Shown here piece after piece: positions 25,389 to 34,046 of a stretch of 64,000 nt of DNA. Position 1 is the stretch's first letter. Each line of letters begins with the position of its first letter. This stretch comes from Pectobacterium aquaticum (GTDB taxonomy: Bacteria > Pseudomonadota > Gammaproteobacteria > Enterobacterales > Enterobacteriaceae), in the NCBI RefSeq assembly GCF_003382565.3, contig NZ_CP086253.1:806001-870000 (forward strand), given 5' to 3'. The position numbers and the translations under genes were made by a program. The notes beneath the pieces are model-generated. The model saw nothing but the letters and a program-made list of their open reading frames with translations, ran no database searches and was not told the DNA's origin.

Positions 25389-26873
25389 TTATTCTTTTTC
25401 TAACAGTAGTCCGCGTGGAGCGAAGGATTTTTTCATGGCACCAACGCATTCGTGGCGAGCCAGATAGCGGTAGCAGCCAGCGGCAAGGAATGCGCCGATA
25501 AACCAACTGAAGTTGGCCGCGTCACGCCACTGTGGCGTGAAGGTGATAATCAACCCAATGGTCACCGCGGGGATTAACGCCATTATCGCATTGGGATTGA
25601 AGCCGTTGCGATACCAGTACTTCCCTTTTGGCGTTGCGTCGAACAGATCGTCCACATAGACTTTCCCTCCTTTGATGACATAGAAATCCATCAGCAGAAT
25701 GCCGAACAGCGGGCCGATAAAGGCACCGAGTACGTCTAGCGTGTAGTGAATCAACTCTGGCGAGTTGAAGAGGTTCCACGGCGTGAGCAGTACGGAGCCG
25801 ACAGCGGCGATCATACCGCCCGTGCGGAAGCTGATACGCTGCGGTGAACAGTTGGAAAAATCAAACGCTGATGAAACGAAGTTAGCAACAATATTGATCC
25901 CGATGGTCGCGATAATCATGGTCAGCACGCCAAGCGCGACGGCAAAACCGCTGTCAATATGCGAGACGGTTTCAATCGGATCGGTAATCATGCGGCCGAA
26001 TAATGACTGTGTTCCCGAAACGATCACCACGGTGATAATCGAGAACAGCAGAAAATTGAACGGCAGACCCCAGCGGTTGCCTCGACGGATTTCCTGCATG
26101 CTTTTACCGTAGCGAGAAAAGTCACCGAAGTTCAGCAGCGGGCCGGAAAAGTAGGAAACCACCAGCGCCGTGGCGGTGAGCATTTGCCAAAGTTGCTCGC
26201 TGGTCGTGAGTGTTTTGCTGGTCAGCGTAAAAGAAATATTCTCCCATCCGGTCTGGTAAACAATCCAGATCGCGAGCGCCGTCATAACGATATAAACCGC
26301 TGGGCCTGCAAAATCGATAAAGCGTTTAATCGCGTTCATGCCATGCCAGAACACGAGGGCCTGCAGGAACCACATGATGCCAAAGCAGATCCATCCCAGT
26401 GCAGACAGGCCGAGCCAGTGACTCTGTGTCAGTGGGGTGAGCGCAGGATAAAACTTCAACAGAACCAGCATAAGTGCATGTGCCGCCAGGTATGTCTGAA
26501 TCCCGTACCAGGCAAAAGCGATGAGGCCACGAATGACAGCGGGAATATTCGCGCCAAAGACACCGAATGCCTGACGGCAAATCACCGCATAAGGAACGCC
26601 GCTCATCTGGCTGGGCTTAGCCACCAAATTTGCGCAGACCTGCACAATACAGATGCCCACAAGCAAACACAGCAACACCTGCCAGCTTGCCAACCCCAGT
26701 GCAAAAAAGCTGGCTGCGACAACGTATCCGCCCATGCTGTGCACGTCTGACATCCAGAATGAAAAGATGTTGTACCAAGACCAGGTTTGAGCACGTGTCG
26801 GTGCCAGATCCTCATTGCAGAGTTTGGGGCTGTACGCGTTGCTACCATTACCTGTAATCATTTTTTCTGGCAT
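25389..26873 (-). CDS. NCS1 family permease, probable allantoin transporter
   Basis: This 494-residue protein has about 12 membrane segments. NCS1 markers are the N-terminal NEDLAPTRAQTWSWYNIFSFWMSDVHSMGGY and, in the middle, GDFSRYGKS and GPLFGILLMDFYVIK. NCS1 proteins import allantoin, hydantoins, cytosine or purines with protons or sodium. It is divergent from hpxSAB with a shared 150-bp promoter region, so allantoin is the likely substrate. AAAAGGAG precedes ATG 26873; an upstream start would add 22 residues. Confidence 0.85.
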   Translation of the reverse strand: MPEKMITGNGSNAYSPKLCNEDLAPTRAQTWSWYNIFSFWMSDVHSMGGYVVAASFFALGLASWQVLLCLLVGICIVQVCANLVAKPSQMSGVPYAVICRQAFGVFGANIPAVIRGLIAFAWYGIQTYLAAHALMLVLLKFYPALTPLTQSHWLGLSALGWICFGIMWFLQALVFWHGMNAIKRFIDFAGPAVYIVMTALAIWIVYQTGWENISFTLTSKTLTTSEQLWQMLTATALVVSYFSGPLLNFGDFSRYGKSMQEIRRGNRWGLPFNFLLFSIITVVIVSGTQSLFGRMITDPIETVSHIDSGFAVALGVLTMIIATIGINIVANFVSSAFDFSNCSPQRISFRTGGMIAAVGSVLLTPWNLFNSPELIHYTLDVLGAFIGPLFGILLMDFYVIKGGKVYVDDLFDATPKGKYWYRNGFNPNAIMALIPAVTIGLIITFTPQWRDAANFSWFIGAFLAAGCYRYLARHECVGAMKKSFAPRGLLLEKE

Positions 26874-26960
26874 GGAATCTGCTCCTTTTACCCTAGTCGT
26901 GAAATGAATGACGTTATGTATGTAAAAAAGGAGTTGCATTAATCAGGCCAAAATTAATTT

Positions 26961-26990
26961 ATTGTATACACATTTTATGTTTTATGTGTA
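26961..26990. promoter_or_regulatory. Candidate HpxS operator
   Basis: The inverted repeat tacacat (26967-26973) / atgtgta (26984-26990) overlaps attgtataca (26961-26970), in the shared promoter region of the permease and hpxS. Half-sites of the form TTGTATAC are typical of FadR-type GntR regulators. The same 10-mer attgtataca recurs inside hpxA at 28243. Confidence 0.5.
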
Positions 26991-27024
26991 CGATCTGATG
27001 GGAATGTGACAACGAGAAGAGCGA

Positions 27025-27747
27025 ATGAACTACACTTACGGACTGGGAAATGAGCAGTTTTTGCAGCAAAAAGACGATGTTATCTATCAGGCTCTGCTTA
27101 ACTCTATCGTCGAACACCAATTACTGCCGGGTACAAAATTGCCGGAGGAAGCGCTGGCAGAGGTGTTTGATGTGAGCCGAACGGGAATTAGAAAAGTCTT
27201 ACAACGTCTTGCGATGGTGCAGATGGTGACGTTAACGCCCAAACGTGGTGCGCACGTATCGACGCCATCCGTTGAGGAAGCGCAGGAAATTTTCCAGACT
27301 CGCCGCTTTATTGAGTGTGCCAATCTGTCTGAGGTGGTGTTGCACTGCGAGTCTTCTCATCTGGCGGCGTTAGATCGGCTGATCGTGGCAGAGCAGCAGG
27401 CACATGCAGACCAAAACGGTGCAGAAGCGATCCGCCTGTCTGCCGCATTCCATATTCAACTCCAGGCGATCTCTGGCAACGCCGTGCTAACCGGAGTCGT
27501 GTCGCAACTGACGCTGCGTTCATCATTGGTTATCGCCGCCTATGGCACGCCGTGGCAGCAAGGGTGCCGATGCCACGATCATCACGATCTGCTGGTGTTA
27601 CTACGGGATAAAAATGTCTCAGGGTTAGCGGAAGCGATGACGCGGCATTTTGATGACATTGTTGCCAGCCTGCGTTTTGACAGAGATGAAGACGTGGAGC
27701 CGGATTTCCGCCGACTGTTCGGCCATCTTAAGGAGACGCTCGCGTGA
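27025..27747 (+). CDS. hpxS: GntR/FadR-family regulator HpxS
   Basis: This 240-residue protein has an N-terminal winged helix (LPEEALAEVFDVSRTGIRKVLQRLA, about residues 42-66) and a C-terminal FCD domain of helices with Asp/His metal or ligand residues (FHIQLQAISGN ... HHDLLVLL). The gene order regulator - racemase - allantoinase matches the hpxSAB operon described in Klebsiella. It probably represses the operon and the divergent permease until allantoin or a derivative binds. It overlaps hpxA by 4 bp. Confidence 0.82.
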   Translation: MNYTYGLGNEQFLQQKDDVIYQALLNSIVEHQLLPGTKLPEEALAEVFDVSRTGIRKVLQRLAMVQMVTLTPKRGAHVSTPSVEEAQEIFQTRRFIECANLSEVVLHCESSHLAALDRLIVAEQQAHADQNGAEAIRLSAAFHIQLQAISGNAVLTGVVSQLTLRSSLVIAAYGTPWQQGCRCHDHHDLLVLLRDKNVSGLAEAMTRHFDDIVASLRFDRDEDVEPDFRRLFGHLKETLA

Positions 27748-28481
27748 AACCTTGCGTGATTCAGGTGATTAACCCTAATACCAGCCTCGCCATGACCGAA
27801 ACGATCGGTGCCGCGGCTCGCGCTGTGGCATCGCCGGGAACGGAGATTGTTGCGGTCTGTCCTTCTCAGGGCGCACCCTCTATTGAGGGGCATTTTGACG
27901 AGGCAATAGCCGCGATTGGCGTGTTGGAACAGGTGAAGCAGGGGAAGGCACAGGGCGTAGATGGGCACATTATTGCCTGCTTTGGCGACCCAGGGTTACT
28001 TGCTGCCCGTGAGGTCGCCAGTAAGCCAGTCATCGGTATTGCCGAAGCCGCTATGCATATGGCAACACTGGTGGCAACGCGCTTCTCGATTGTTACCACG
28101 CTACCGCGCACCGTCATCATCGCCCGCCATTTATTACAGCGTTATGGCTTTGAACATCACTGTGCTGCGCTGCACGCGATCGATTTGCCAGTGCTCGCGC
28201 TGGAGCAGGATAGCGGGATTGCACAGAACAAAGTGCGTGAATATTGTATACAATCTCTGCGTCAGGATGGCGTGGGTGCGATTGTGCTTGGGTGTGGTGG
28301 AATGGCCGATCTGGCGCAGGAACTGACGCAAGAACTGTCGATTCCCGTGATCGACGGCGTTAGCGCTGCCGTCAAGCTGATTGAGTCATTGTCGGCACTG
28401 GGATTGACGACCAGTAAACAGGGCGATCTGGATTACCCGATTGCCAAGCCGCTGAGCGGCATGTTTAGTTCGCTGCGTTAA
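27744..28481 (+). CDS. hpxA: Allantoin racemase HpxA
   Basis: This 245-residue member of the Asp/Glu/hydantoin racemase family has INPNTS near the N-terminus. The two catalytic cysteines are Cys79 (ACFGDPGL) and Cys184 (VLGCGGMADL). The enzyme interconverts R- and S-allantoin so that both enantiomers can be degraded. It starts at GTG 27744 inside the end of hpxS, so translation is coupled. A palindromic FadR-type half-site lies within the gene at 28243-28254. Confidence 0.85.
   Translation: MKPCVIQVINPNTSLAMTETIGAAARAVASPGTEIVAVCPSQGAPSIEGHFDEAIAAIGVLEQVKQGKAQGVDGHIIACFGDPGLLAAREVASKPVIGIAEAAMHMATLVATRFSIVTTLPRTVIIARHLLQRYGFEHHCAALHAIDLPVLALEQDSGIAQNKVREYCIQSLRQDGVGAIVLGCGGMADLAQELTQELSIPVIDGVSAAVKLIESLSALGLTTSKQGDLDYPIAKPLSGMFSSLR
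28243..28254. promoter_or_regulatory. Intragenic palindrome resembling an HpxS site
   Basis: attgtatacaat is a perfect 12-bp palindrome within hpxA. It shares ten bases with the candidate operator at 26961. It could be a second regulator site or chance. Confidence 0.35.
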
Positions 28482-28495
28482 AAAAGGGAAAGGAC

Positions 28496-29455
28496 ATGAT
28501 CACAGCACCTGCTGCAACGATGTATGGCATTGAGAGCGATTATCCGCGTGACCTGATCGGATATGCAGGACAGCCCCCGCATGCTAACTGGCCTGAAAAT
28601 GCACGCATTGCCGTGCAGTTTGTCTTGAACTACGAGGAAGGTGCGGAAAATAATGTCTTGCATGGTGACGCCGGATCCGAACAGTTTCTGTCCGATATTA
28701 TTGGTGCCGCGAGTTATGCGGATCGTCATATGTCGATGGATTCGCTGTATGAATATGGTTCGCGCGCCGGTTTTTGGCGTATCCATAGTGAGTTTCAGCG
28801 TCGCGGGTTGCCGTTGACGGTATTCGGTGTGGCAATGGCATTAGCACGCAATCCCGCGGTGGTGGAGGCGATCAAATCGGCTCATTATGATGTGGTCAGT
28901 CATGGTTGGCGCTGGATTCATTACCAGCACATGGATATCGACACTGAACGCAAGCACATGCATAAAGCCATTGAGGTGCTGACGACGTTATTTGGTCAGG
29001 CTCCGCTTGGCTGGTATACCGGCCGAGACAGCCCCAATACCCGCCAGTTGGTTGTCGAACAGGGCAATTTTTGGTACGACAGTGACTACTACGGTGACGA
29101 TCTACCGTTCTGGATGCCAGTCAAAAAAAACAATGGTGACGTGCATCCGCATCTGATCGTGCCGTATACATTGGATGCCAATGATATGCGTTTTGCCTCA
29201 CCGCAGGGTTTTAACAGCGGAGATCAATTCTTCACCTATCTGAAAGACAGTTTTGATGTGCTCTACGAGGAAGGGGAAACCGCACCTAAAATGCTATCTA
29301 TCGGGATGCACTGTCGTTTGTTAGGACGGCCAGGCCGTTTTCGGGCGTTGCAGCGTTTTCTTGATTATATTCAACAGCATGAGCGCGTGTGGATTTGCCG
29401 TCGTCAGGATATCGCCGAGCATTGGCGTCAGCATCATCCGTATGTCGCGCGCTGA
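28496..29455 (+). CDS. hpxB: Allantoinase HpxB, PuuE type
   Basis: This 319-residue protein belongs to the polysaccharide-deacetylase (NodB) superfamily in its PuuE form: YPRDLIGYAG near the N-terminus, VLNYEEGAE, SHGWRWIHYQ with the conserved HG, and GWYTGRDSPNTR. Such proteins are metal-independent allantoinases that open the hydantoin ring to allantoate. GGAAAGG precedes the ATG. It is the last gene of hpxSAB and is followed by a terminator-like hairpin. Confidence 0.87.
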   Translation: MITAPAATMYGIESDYPRDLIGYAGQPPHANWPENARIAVQFVLNYEEGAENNVLHGDAGSEQFLSDIIGAASYADRHMSMDSLYEYGSRAGFWRIHSEFQRRGLPLTVFGVAMALARNPAVVEAIKSAHYDVVSHGWRWIHYQHMDIDTERKHMHKAIEVLTTLFGQAPLGWYTGRDSPNTRQLVVEQGNFWYDSDYYGDDLPFWMPVKKNNGDVHPHLIVPYTLDANDMRFASPQGFNSGDQFFTYLKDSFDVLYEEGETAPKMLSIGMHCRLLGRPGRFRALQRFLDYIQQHERVWICRRQDIAEHWRQHHPYVAR

Positions 29456-29476
29456 AGCTCAGAGAATACCAGAAAC

Positions 29477-29505
29477 AAAAATGGCTACCGGATGGCAGCC
29501 ATTTT
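29477..29505. terminator. Shared terminator, hpxB and micro-ORF unit
   Basis: A 9-bp stem (aaaatggct / agccatttt) between convergent units. On the minus strand it continues into TTTTTGTTT, a good intrinsic terminator for the two small peptides. Confidence 0.8.
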
Positions 29506-29531
29506 AGGGTGGTTAACGTACTTAAGTACGA

Positions 29532-29618
29532 TTAACGGAAGATAGCGTGGGGGTTAACACCGCGATAGGTTTTGCCCAACGCTTTTAATATTTGATTGAT
29601 TTTGCGGACAACGCGCAT
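29532..29618 (-). CDS. Micro-ORF 2, 28-residue basic peptide
   Basis: The peptide runs from MRVVRKINQILKALGK to a C-terminal PHAIFR with seven Arg/Lys and no acidic residue. The first half would form a cationic amphipathic helix. GGGGGA lies 7 bases before the ATG, a strong ribosome binding site. It follows micro-ORF 1 by 29 bp and precedes the terminator, so the two form a small transcription unit. I recognise no family. An antimicrobial, signalling or membrane-active peptide is possible; the evidence is only start signal, composition and unit structure. Confidence 0.55.
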   Translation of the reverse strand: MRVVRKINQILKALGKTYRGVNPHAIFR

Positions 29619-29647
29619 CTTTTTTATCCCCCACGATTCTTAAATAA

Positions 29648-29719
29648 TTATTGGTTGAAAGTACCAAAGTTGATGTTGATGTTTTCAAACATAGCGATGA
29701 TTTTGTTCAGCAGTTTCAT
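29648..29719 (-). CDS. Micro-ORF 1, 23-residue peptide
   Basis: The peptide begins MKLLNKIIAMFENI and ends GTFNQ. Its first 14 residues alternate hydrophobic and polar as in an amphipathic helix. GAGGA lies 7 bases before the ATG. It is the first gene of the two-peptide unit, about 90 bp downstream of a perfect CRP-like site. I recognise no family. Because both small frames have strong start signals and a terminator follows, I think they are translated. Confidence 0.55.
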   Translation of the reverse strand: MKLLNKIIAMFENININFGTFNQ

Positions 29720-29810
29720 GGTCATTTCCTCAGTGGTTAGTTGATTTGTTTTCTGTGATGCTGTTCACGTTTTTAAGAATACTCGCACTGATACGGGTGG
29801 TCAACTTTTT

Positions 29811-29826
29811 TGTGATGCGAATCACA
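29811..29826. promoter_or_regulatory. CRP-like binding site
   Basis: TGTGA-N6-TCACA with both half-sites perfect, inside a larger palindrome (tttttt / aaaaaa ends). A -10-like TATTCT on the minus strand (29776-29781) would place the site near -50, suitable for activation of the two-peptide unit. Confidence 0.7.
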
Positions 29827-30186
29827 AAAAAATGAACGATCAGTTTGTGAGGAGTAAACCGCTGTTTTGATTTCCGTCTAAGAACCCTTTCTGCTTTTTC
29901 TTCATACTGACCCACTTTCAGCGAGTTGCCTGATTGAGCATTACCTGTACGGTCTGGGCGCTTCTTTACCGGACAGATGAAGTGAGATAGGTAAATTGTC
30001 TCGATTAGCAGTTGAAATAAGCGCGGGTGAAGCGGGATAATCACGCGCTTCTATTGCCTGGCGCCGTTTTGTCCAGCTAGTTTTAGTGCCGCCTGTTGAA
30101 TACAGCAGTGTTTTATACGTCAATATCTTGATACGACAACGTTTTCCAGCTTTGCGCCCAGTGAGTTAATCGTTTGCGTGCGGGGC
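29827..30186. other. Spacer upstream of the micro-ORF unit
   Basis: I find no supported gene here. A 104-codon minus-strand frame (29730-30044) runs through the CRP site and promoter region, lacks family features and is probably spurious. The spacer ends at an ERIC element. Confidence 0.4.
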
Positions 30187-30313
30187 TATACCCTAAATAA
30201 TTCGAGTTGCAGGAAGGCGGCAAGAGAGGGAGTCCCGATGAGCTTACTTGAGTAAGTGATTCGGGTGACTGAACGCAGCCAACGCACGTGCAGCTTGAAG
30301 AATGACGGGTATA
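30187..30313 (+). repeat. ERIC element (127 bp)
   Basis: This copy is exactly 127 bp. It runs from tataccctaaataattcgag to gacgggtata with the inner gagcttacttgagtaagtga core. It sits 104 bp upstream of the ghxP start. Confidence 0.9.
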
Positions 30314-30416
30314 TACGGTTCATGCTGCGCCAGCGATGTGGTGCATTCGCGGGGCAAGGCCGCAGGAACCGTCAAAATCGATCTTAAATAATAATGGCAT
30401 TTCAGGGGATACCACC

Positions 30417-31772
30417 ATGTCAAACACCACTCGTCAGGCAGGCTCGCAAGGCACGCTTGATGCTTTTTTCAAAATCACACAGCGCGGCAGTAACGTGCGT
30501 CAGGAAGTGTTAGCTGGCCTGACGACGTTTCTGGCGATGGTTTACTCCGTGATTGTGGTTCCGAGTATGCTGGGTAAGGCTGGCTTCCCGCCTACCGCCG
30601 TGTTCGTTGCAACCTGTCTGGTTGCTGGGCTGGGGTCGCTGCTGATGGGATTGTGGGCCAATCTGCCAATGGCGATTGGTTGCGCGATTTCGTTGACGGC
30701 GTTCACCGCGTTCAGCCTGGTGCTGGGTCAGCAAATCAGCATTCCTGTCGCGCTGGGAGCGATCTTCCTGATGGGGGTGCTGTTCACCATCATTTCTGTC
30801 ACGGGTATCCGCTCTTGGATCTTGCGTAATTTGCCGATGGGCGTGGCGCATGGCACGGGAATTGGTATCGGTCTGTTCCTGCTGATTATTGCCGCCAACG
30901 GTGTAGGTCTGGTGGTAAAAAACCCGATTGACGGCCTGCCGGTTGCGCTGGGTAATTTCACTTCTTTCCCTGTCATTATGTCCCTGCTGGGGCTGGCGGC
31001 GACTATCGGTTTAGAGAAGCGTCGCGTGCCGGGCGGTATTCTGCTGGTTATCATTGCGATCTCTATTCTGGGACTGATTTTTGACCCGAATGTAAAATAC
31101 GCGGGCTTCTTTGCGTTGCCGAGCCTGACAGCGGCTGACGGTTCATCGCTGATCTTCAGTCTGGATATCATGGGCGCATTGCAGCCGATGGTTCTGCCGA
31201 GCGTGCTGGCGCTGGTGATGACCGCTGTGTTCGATGCCACGGGGACGATCCGTGCCGTTGCCGGACAGGCGAACCTGTTGGATAAAGACGGACAAATCAT
31301 CAACGGTGGTAAAGCCCTGACCGCAGACTCCGTGAGCAGCATTTTCTCCAGTCTGGTCGGGACGTCGCCGGCTGCGGTTTACATCGAATCCGCAGCGGGC
31401 ACGGCAGCCGGTGGTAAAACGGGCTTAACGGCAACCGTAGTCGGTGTACTGTTCCTTCTGCTGCTGTTTGTGTCTCCGTTAGCGTATCTGGTACCGGGCT
31501 ATGCCACTGCACCCGCGCTGATGTACGTCGGCCTGCTGATGCTGGGCAACGTCTCCAAACTGAACTTTGATGACTTCGTGGATGCGATGTCCGGTCTGGT
31601 CTGTGCCGTATTCATCGTGCTGACCTGTAACATCGTGACCGGTATCATGCTGGGCTTTGGCGCGCTGGTATTAGGCCGCATCTTCTCCGGCGAATGGCGT
31701 AAACTGAACATCGGCACCGTGGTGATTGCTGTCGCGCTGGTCGTGTTCTACGCTGGCGGCTGGGCGCTGTAA
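30417..31772 (+). CDS. ghxP: Guanine/hypoxanthine permease GhxP
   Basis: This 451-residue NCS2 (AzgA-like) permease has about 12-14 membrane segments. Family motifs are VRQEVLAGLTTFLAMVYS at the N-terminus, FDATGTIRAVAGQANLLDKDG, and SPAAVYIESAAGTAAGGKTG. It closely follows E. coli YjcD/GhxP as I recall it, including the C-terminal FYAGGWAL. It imports guanine and hypoxanthine with protons. I start at ATG 30417 (AGGGGA upstream). Its position after the hpx genes gathers purine uptake and purine breakdown in one region. Confidence 0.9.
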   Translation: MSNTTRQAGSQGTLDAFFKITQRGSNVRQEVLAGLTTFLAMVYSVIVVPSMLGKAGFPPTAVFVATCLVAGLGSLLMGLWANLPMAIGCAISLTAFTAFSLVLGQQISIPVALGAIFLMGVLFTIISVTGIRSWILRNLPMGVAHGTGIGIGLFLLIIAANGVGLVVKNPIDGLPVALGNFTSFPVIMSLLGLAATIGLEKRRVPGGILLVIIAISILGLIFDPNVKYAGFFALPSLTAADGSSLIFSLDIMGALQPMVLPSVLALVMTAVFDATGTIRAVAGQANLLDKDGQIINGGKALTADSVSSIFSSLVGTSPAAVYIESAAGTAAGGKTGLTATVVGVLFLLLLFVSPLAYLVPGYATAPALMYVGLLMLGNVSKLNFDDFVDAMSGLVCAVFIVLTCNIVTGIMLGFGALVLGRIFSGEWRKLNIGTVVIAVALVVFYAGGWAL

Positions 31773-31783
31773 TTCTTTCTAAT

Positions 31784-31811
31784 AGACCTTCTGGTGCCGT
31801 CCAGAAGGTCT
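31784..31811 (+). terminator. Hairpin after ghxP
   Basis: An 11-bp perfect stem (agaccttctgg / ccagaaggtct) with a 6-base loop, 12 bp past the stop. A pyrimidine-rich tract follows but no strict T-run. Confidence 0.65.
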
Positions 31812-32043
31812 GTCATTCCTCGTCTTTCCTTCTTCCCTCATTACCTACGCCAAACACGATTTTATGTGCCCTTTTATTGGCTTTGGGTTTAAGTTTTTTG
31901 TGTGATAATCAACTTGGTTATTAATCTCGGCTTTTCGGCTAAAAGTCTATTTTCATACCGAGCTAAATGCGTTAGACATGGAAGAGCCGTTTGCTCGCTA
32001 ACAGGTAGAGTTTTTTTGATTTAGGAGTACGTCTAAGGAAAGC

Positions 32044-33690
32044 ATGGAAATATTTTTTACGATTCTTATTTTGACCCTGGTTGTATCCCTGTCTGGGGTT
32101 GTTACCCGCATTTTACCTTTTCAAATCCCTTTGCCTTTAATGCAAATCGCGCTGGGTGCCATCCTTGCCTGGCCTCAGTTCGGCTTGCACGTTGATTTCA
32201 ATCCCGAGCTGTTTATGGTGCTCTTCATTCCGCCGTTGCTGTTTGCCGACGGCTGGAAAACGCCGACGCGTGAGTTCCTGAGGCACGGTCGTGAAATTAT
32301 TGGTCTGGCGCTGGTTTTGGTTCTGATTACCGTGGTGGGCATCGGCTATTTCATCTACTGGATGGTGCCAGGTATGCCGCTGATTGCGGCCTTCGCGCTT
32401 GCCGCCGTGCTGTCGCCAACGGATGCCGTTGCGCTGTCTGGTATCGTGGGTGAAGATCGTATTCCGAAAAAGCTGATGGGCATTTTGCAGGGCGAAGCGT
32501 TGATGAACGATGCGTCCGGTCTGGTGTCGCTAAAATTTGCTATCGCGATTGCGATGGGCACGATGGTGTTTACGGTTTCCGGTGCGACGCTGGAATTCAT
32601 GCAGGTGGCGCTGGGCGGTCTGCTGGCGGGCGTCGGTGTGACCTGGCTATTCGGTAAATCGCTGCGTATTATCAGCCGCTGGAGCGGTGGCGATGCCGCA
32701 ACGCAGATCGTGTTGCTGCTGCTGTTGCCTTTTGCGTCGTATCTGATTGCGGAACACATTGGTGTGTCGGGCATTCTGGCCGCGGTAGCCGCAGGGATGA
32801 CGATGGGTCAATCGGGTGTCATTCGTCGCGCGCCGCTGACGATGCGGCTGCGTGCGAACGGCGTGTGGTCGATGTTGGAATTCGTGTTTAACGGCATGGT
32901 ATTCATCATGTTGGGCCTGCAATTGCCGGACATTCTGGAAACTTCGGTGACGCAGGCGGAACTGGATCCAACGGTTGAAACCTGGATGCTGTTTACCGAT
33001 ATCGCGATCATCTATGGTGCTTTGCTGCTGCTGCGTTTCAGCTGGCTGTGGGTGATGAAAAAATACAGCACACACATCCAGAAAAAGCGCCCGATGATCT
33101 TTGCTGAGTTTTCCACGCGCGAGCTGTGGATTGCGTCTTTTGCGGGCGTGCGAGGGGCGATTACGCTGGCGGGCGTGCTCTCTATTCCGCTGCTGCTGAC
33201 GGACGGCACCGCGTTCCCGTCACGCTATCAACTGGTGTTTATCGCCACGGGCGTTATTCTGTTTTCTCTGCTGTGTGGCGTGCTGGCGTTGCCATTTTTG
33301 CTGCGTGGTGTGGTGGTCGCGGACAAGACCGCGCATGCTAAAGAAATCCGCATGGCGCGTATGGCGGTGGCAGAAGTGGCGATCAAAAGTATGCACAAAA
33401 TGGAGGAGCGTCTGGCCGCCGATCGGGAGGAAAACATTGATGAGCAGGTGCTGAAAGAAGTCAGTGCGCGCGTCATCGGTAATCTGCGCCGACGGCTCAT
33501 TGATAAAGACGACCCTGAAAATGGCCTGCTGATTGAGAATCTGGAGCGGCGTTTTCGCCTGACTGCGCTGAATTCTGAACGTGCAGAGCTGTATCACCTG
33601 CGTGCCACGCAGCAAATCAGCAATGAGACGTTGCAAAAAATGCTGCGCGATCTCGATCTGATGGAAGCGCTCCTTATCGAAAATGAGTAA
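32044..33690 (+). CDS. yjcE: Na+/H+ antiporter, CPA1 family, YjcE-like
   Basis: This 548-residue protein has about 12 membrane segments. The CPA1 ion-binding motif is ALSPTDAVALSGI and the paired acidic site is in EALMNDASGLVSLKFA; FAGVRGAITLAGVLS comes further on. A cytoplasmic helical tail of about 150 residues follows. It matches E. coli YjcE throughout, including LYHLRAT(R/Q)QISNETLQK near the C-terminus. It probably extrudes Na+ or K+ in exchange for protons. ghxP and yjcE are also near neighbours in E. coli. Confidence 0.9.
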   Translation: MEIFFTILILTLVVSLSGVVTRILPFQIPLPLMQIALGAILAWPQFGLHVDFNPELFMVLFIPPLLFADGWKTPTREFLRHGREIIGLALVLVLITVVGIGYFIYWMVPGMPLIAAFALAAVLSPTDAVALSGIVGEDRIPKKLMGILQGEALMNDASGLVSLKFAIAIAMGTMVFTVSGATLEFMQVALGGLLAGVGVTWLFGKSLRIISRWSGGDAATQIVLLLLLPFASYLIAEHIGVSGILAAVAAGMTMGQSGVIRRAPLTMRLRANGVWSMLEFVFNGMVFIMLGLQLPDILETSVTQAELDPTVETWMLFTDIAIIYGALLLLRFSWLWVMKKYSTHIQKKRPMIFAEFSTRELWIASFAGVRGAITLAGVLSIPLLLTDGTAFPSRYQLVFIATGVILFSLLCGVLALPFLLRGVVVADKTAHAKEIRMARMAVAEVAIKSMHKMEERLAADREENIDEQVLKEVSARVIGNLRRRLIDKDDPENGLLIENLERRFRLTALNSERAELYHLRATQQISNETLQKMLRDLDLMEALLIENE

Positions 33691-33751
33691 GGCGCGGTGA
33701 GGCGATCCTCGTTACCGCGTTGATTTCTTTCTCTTCTCTATCCTTTTTCAC

Positions 33752-33786
33752 CCTCCCCATGGCGTAAGTAATGGGGAGGTTTTTTA
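33752..33786 (+). terminator. Rho-independent terminator of yjcE
   Basis: A 9-bp perfect stem (cctccccat / atggggagg) followed by seven T. Confidence 0.92.
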
Positions 33787-33839
33787 TGCGTCCAGTCTAA
33801 GAACGGCGTCAGGTGATTGTAAACTGCTTGTCACTAAAT

Positions 33840-33858
33840 GATAATGATTGTTATTATC
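33840..33858 (+). promoter_or_regulatory. Fur box upstream of the Tad two-component genes
   Basis: gataatgattgttattatc matches the 19-bp Fur consensus at 16 positions by my count. It lies 189 bp before the response-regulator start and after the yjcE terminator, so the controlled gene would be in the Tad region. Confidence 0.65.
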
Positions 33859-34046
33859 TGTAGGGCTTTTCTCATAAGTGAAAAGCAGAGAAGTAAAAAC
33901 CAGAGAAGTAAAAAATTAGAAGCAAAAAACGGCCCGCACGGTATCAACATCGTGTGGGGTGAATAGCTGTTTGAAGGACCAGATAAAATAAACGGACATT
34001 AACCCTGAATTAATTAGGTAATAAGCCACGTTTATAGGGGAAAATT

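Noticed and set aside
29730..30044. 104-codon minus-strand frame before the micro-ORFs
   Set aside because: It covers the CRP-like site and the likely promoter, has no recognisable domain and no good start signal.
30314..30416. Purine riboswitch before ghxP
   Set aside because: The leader is short and shows no aptamer-like three-way junction; only an ERIC and a ribosome binding site are seen.
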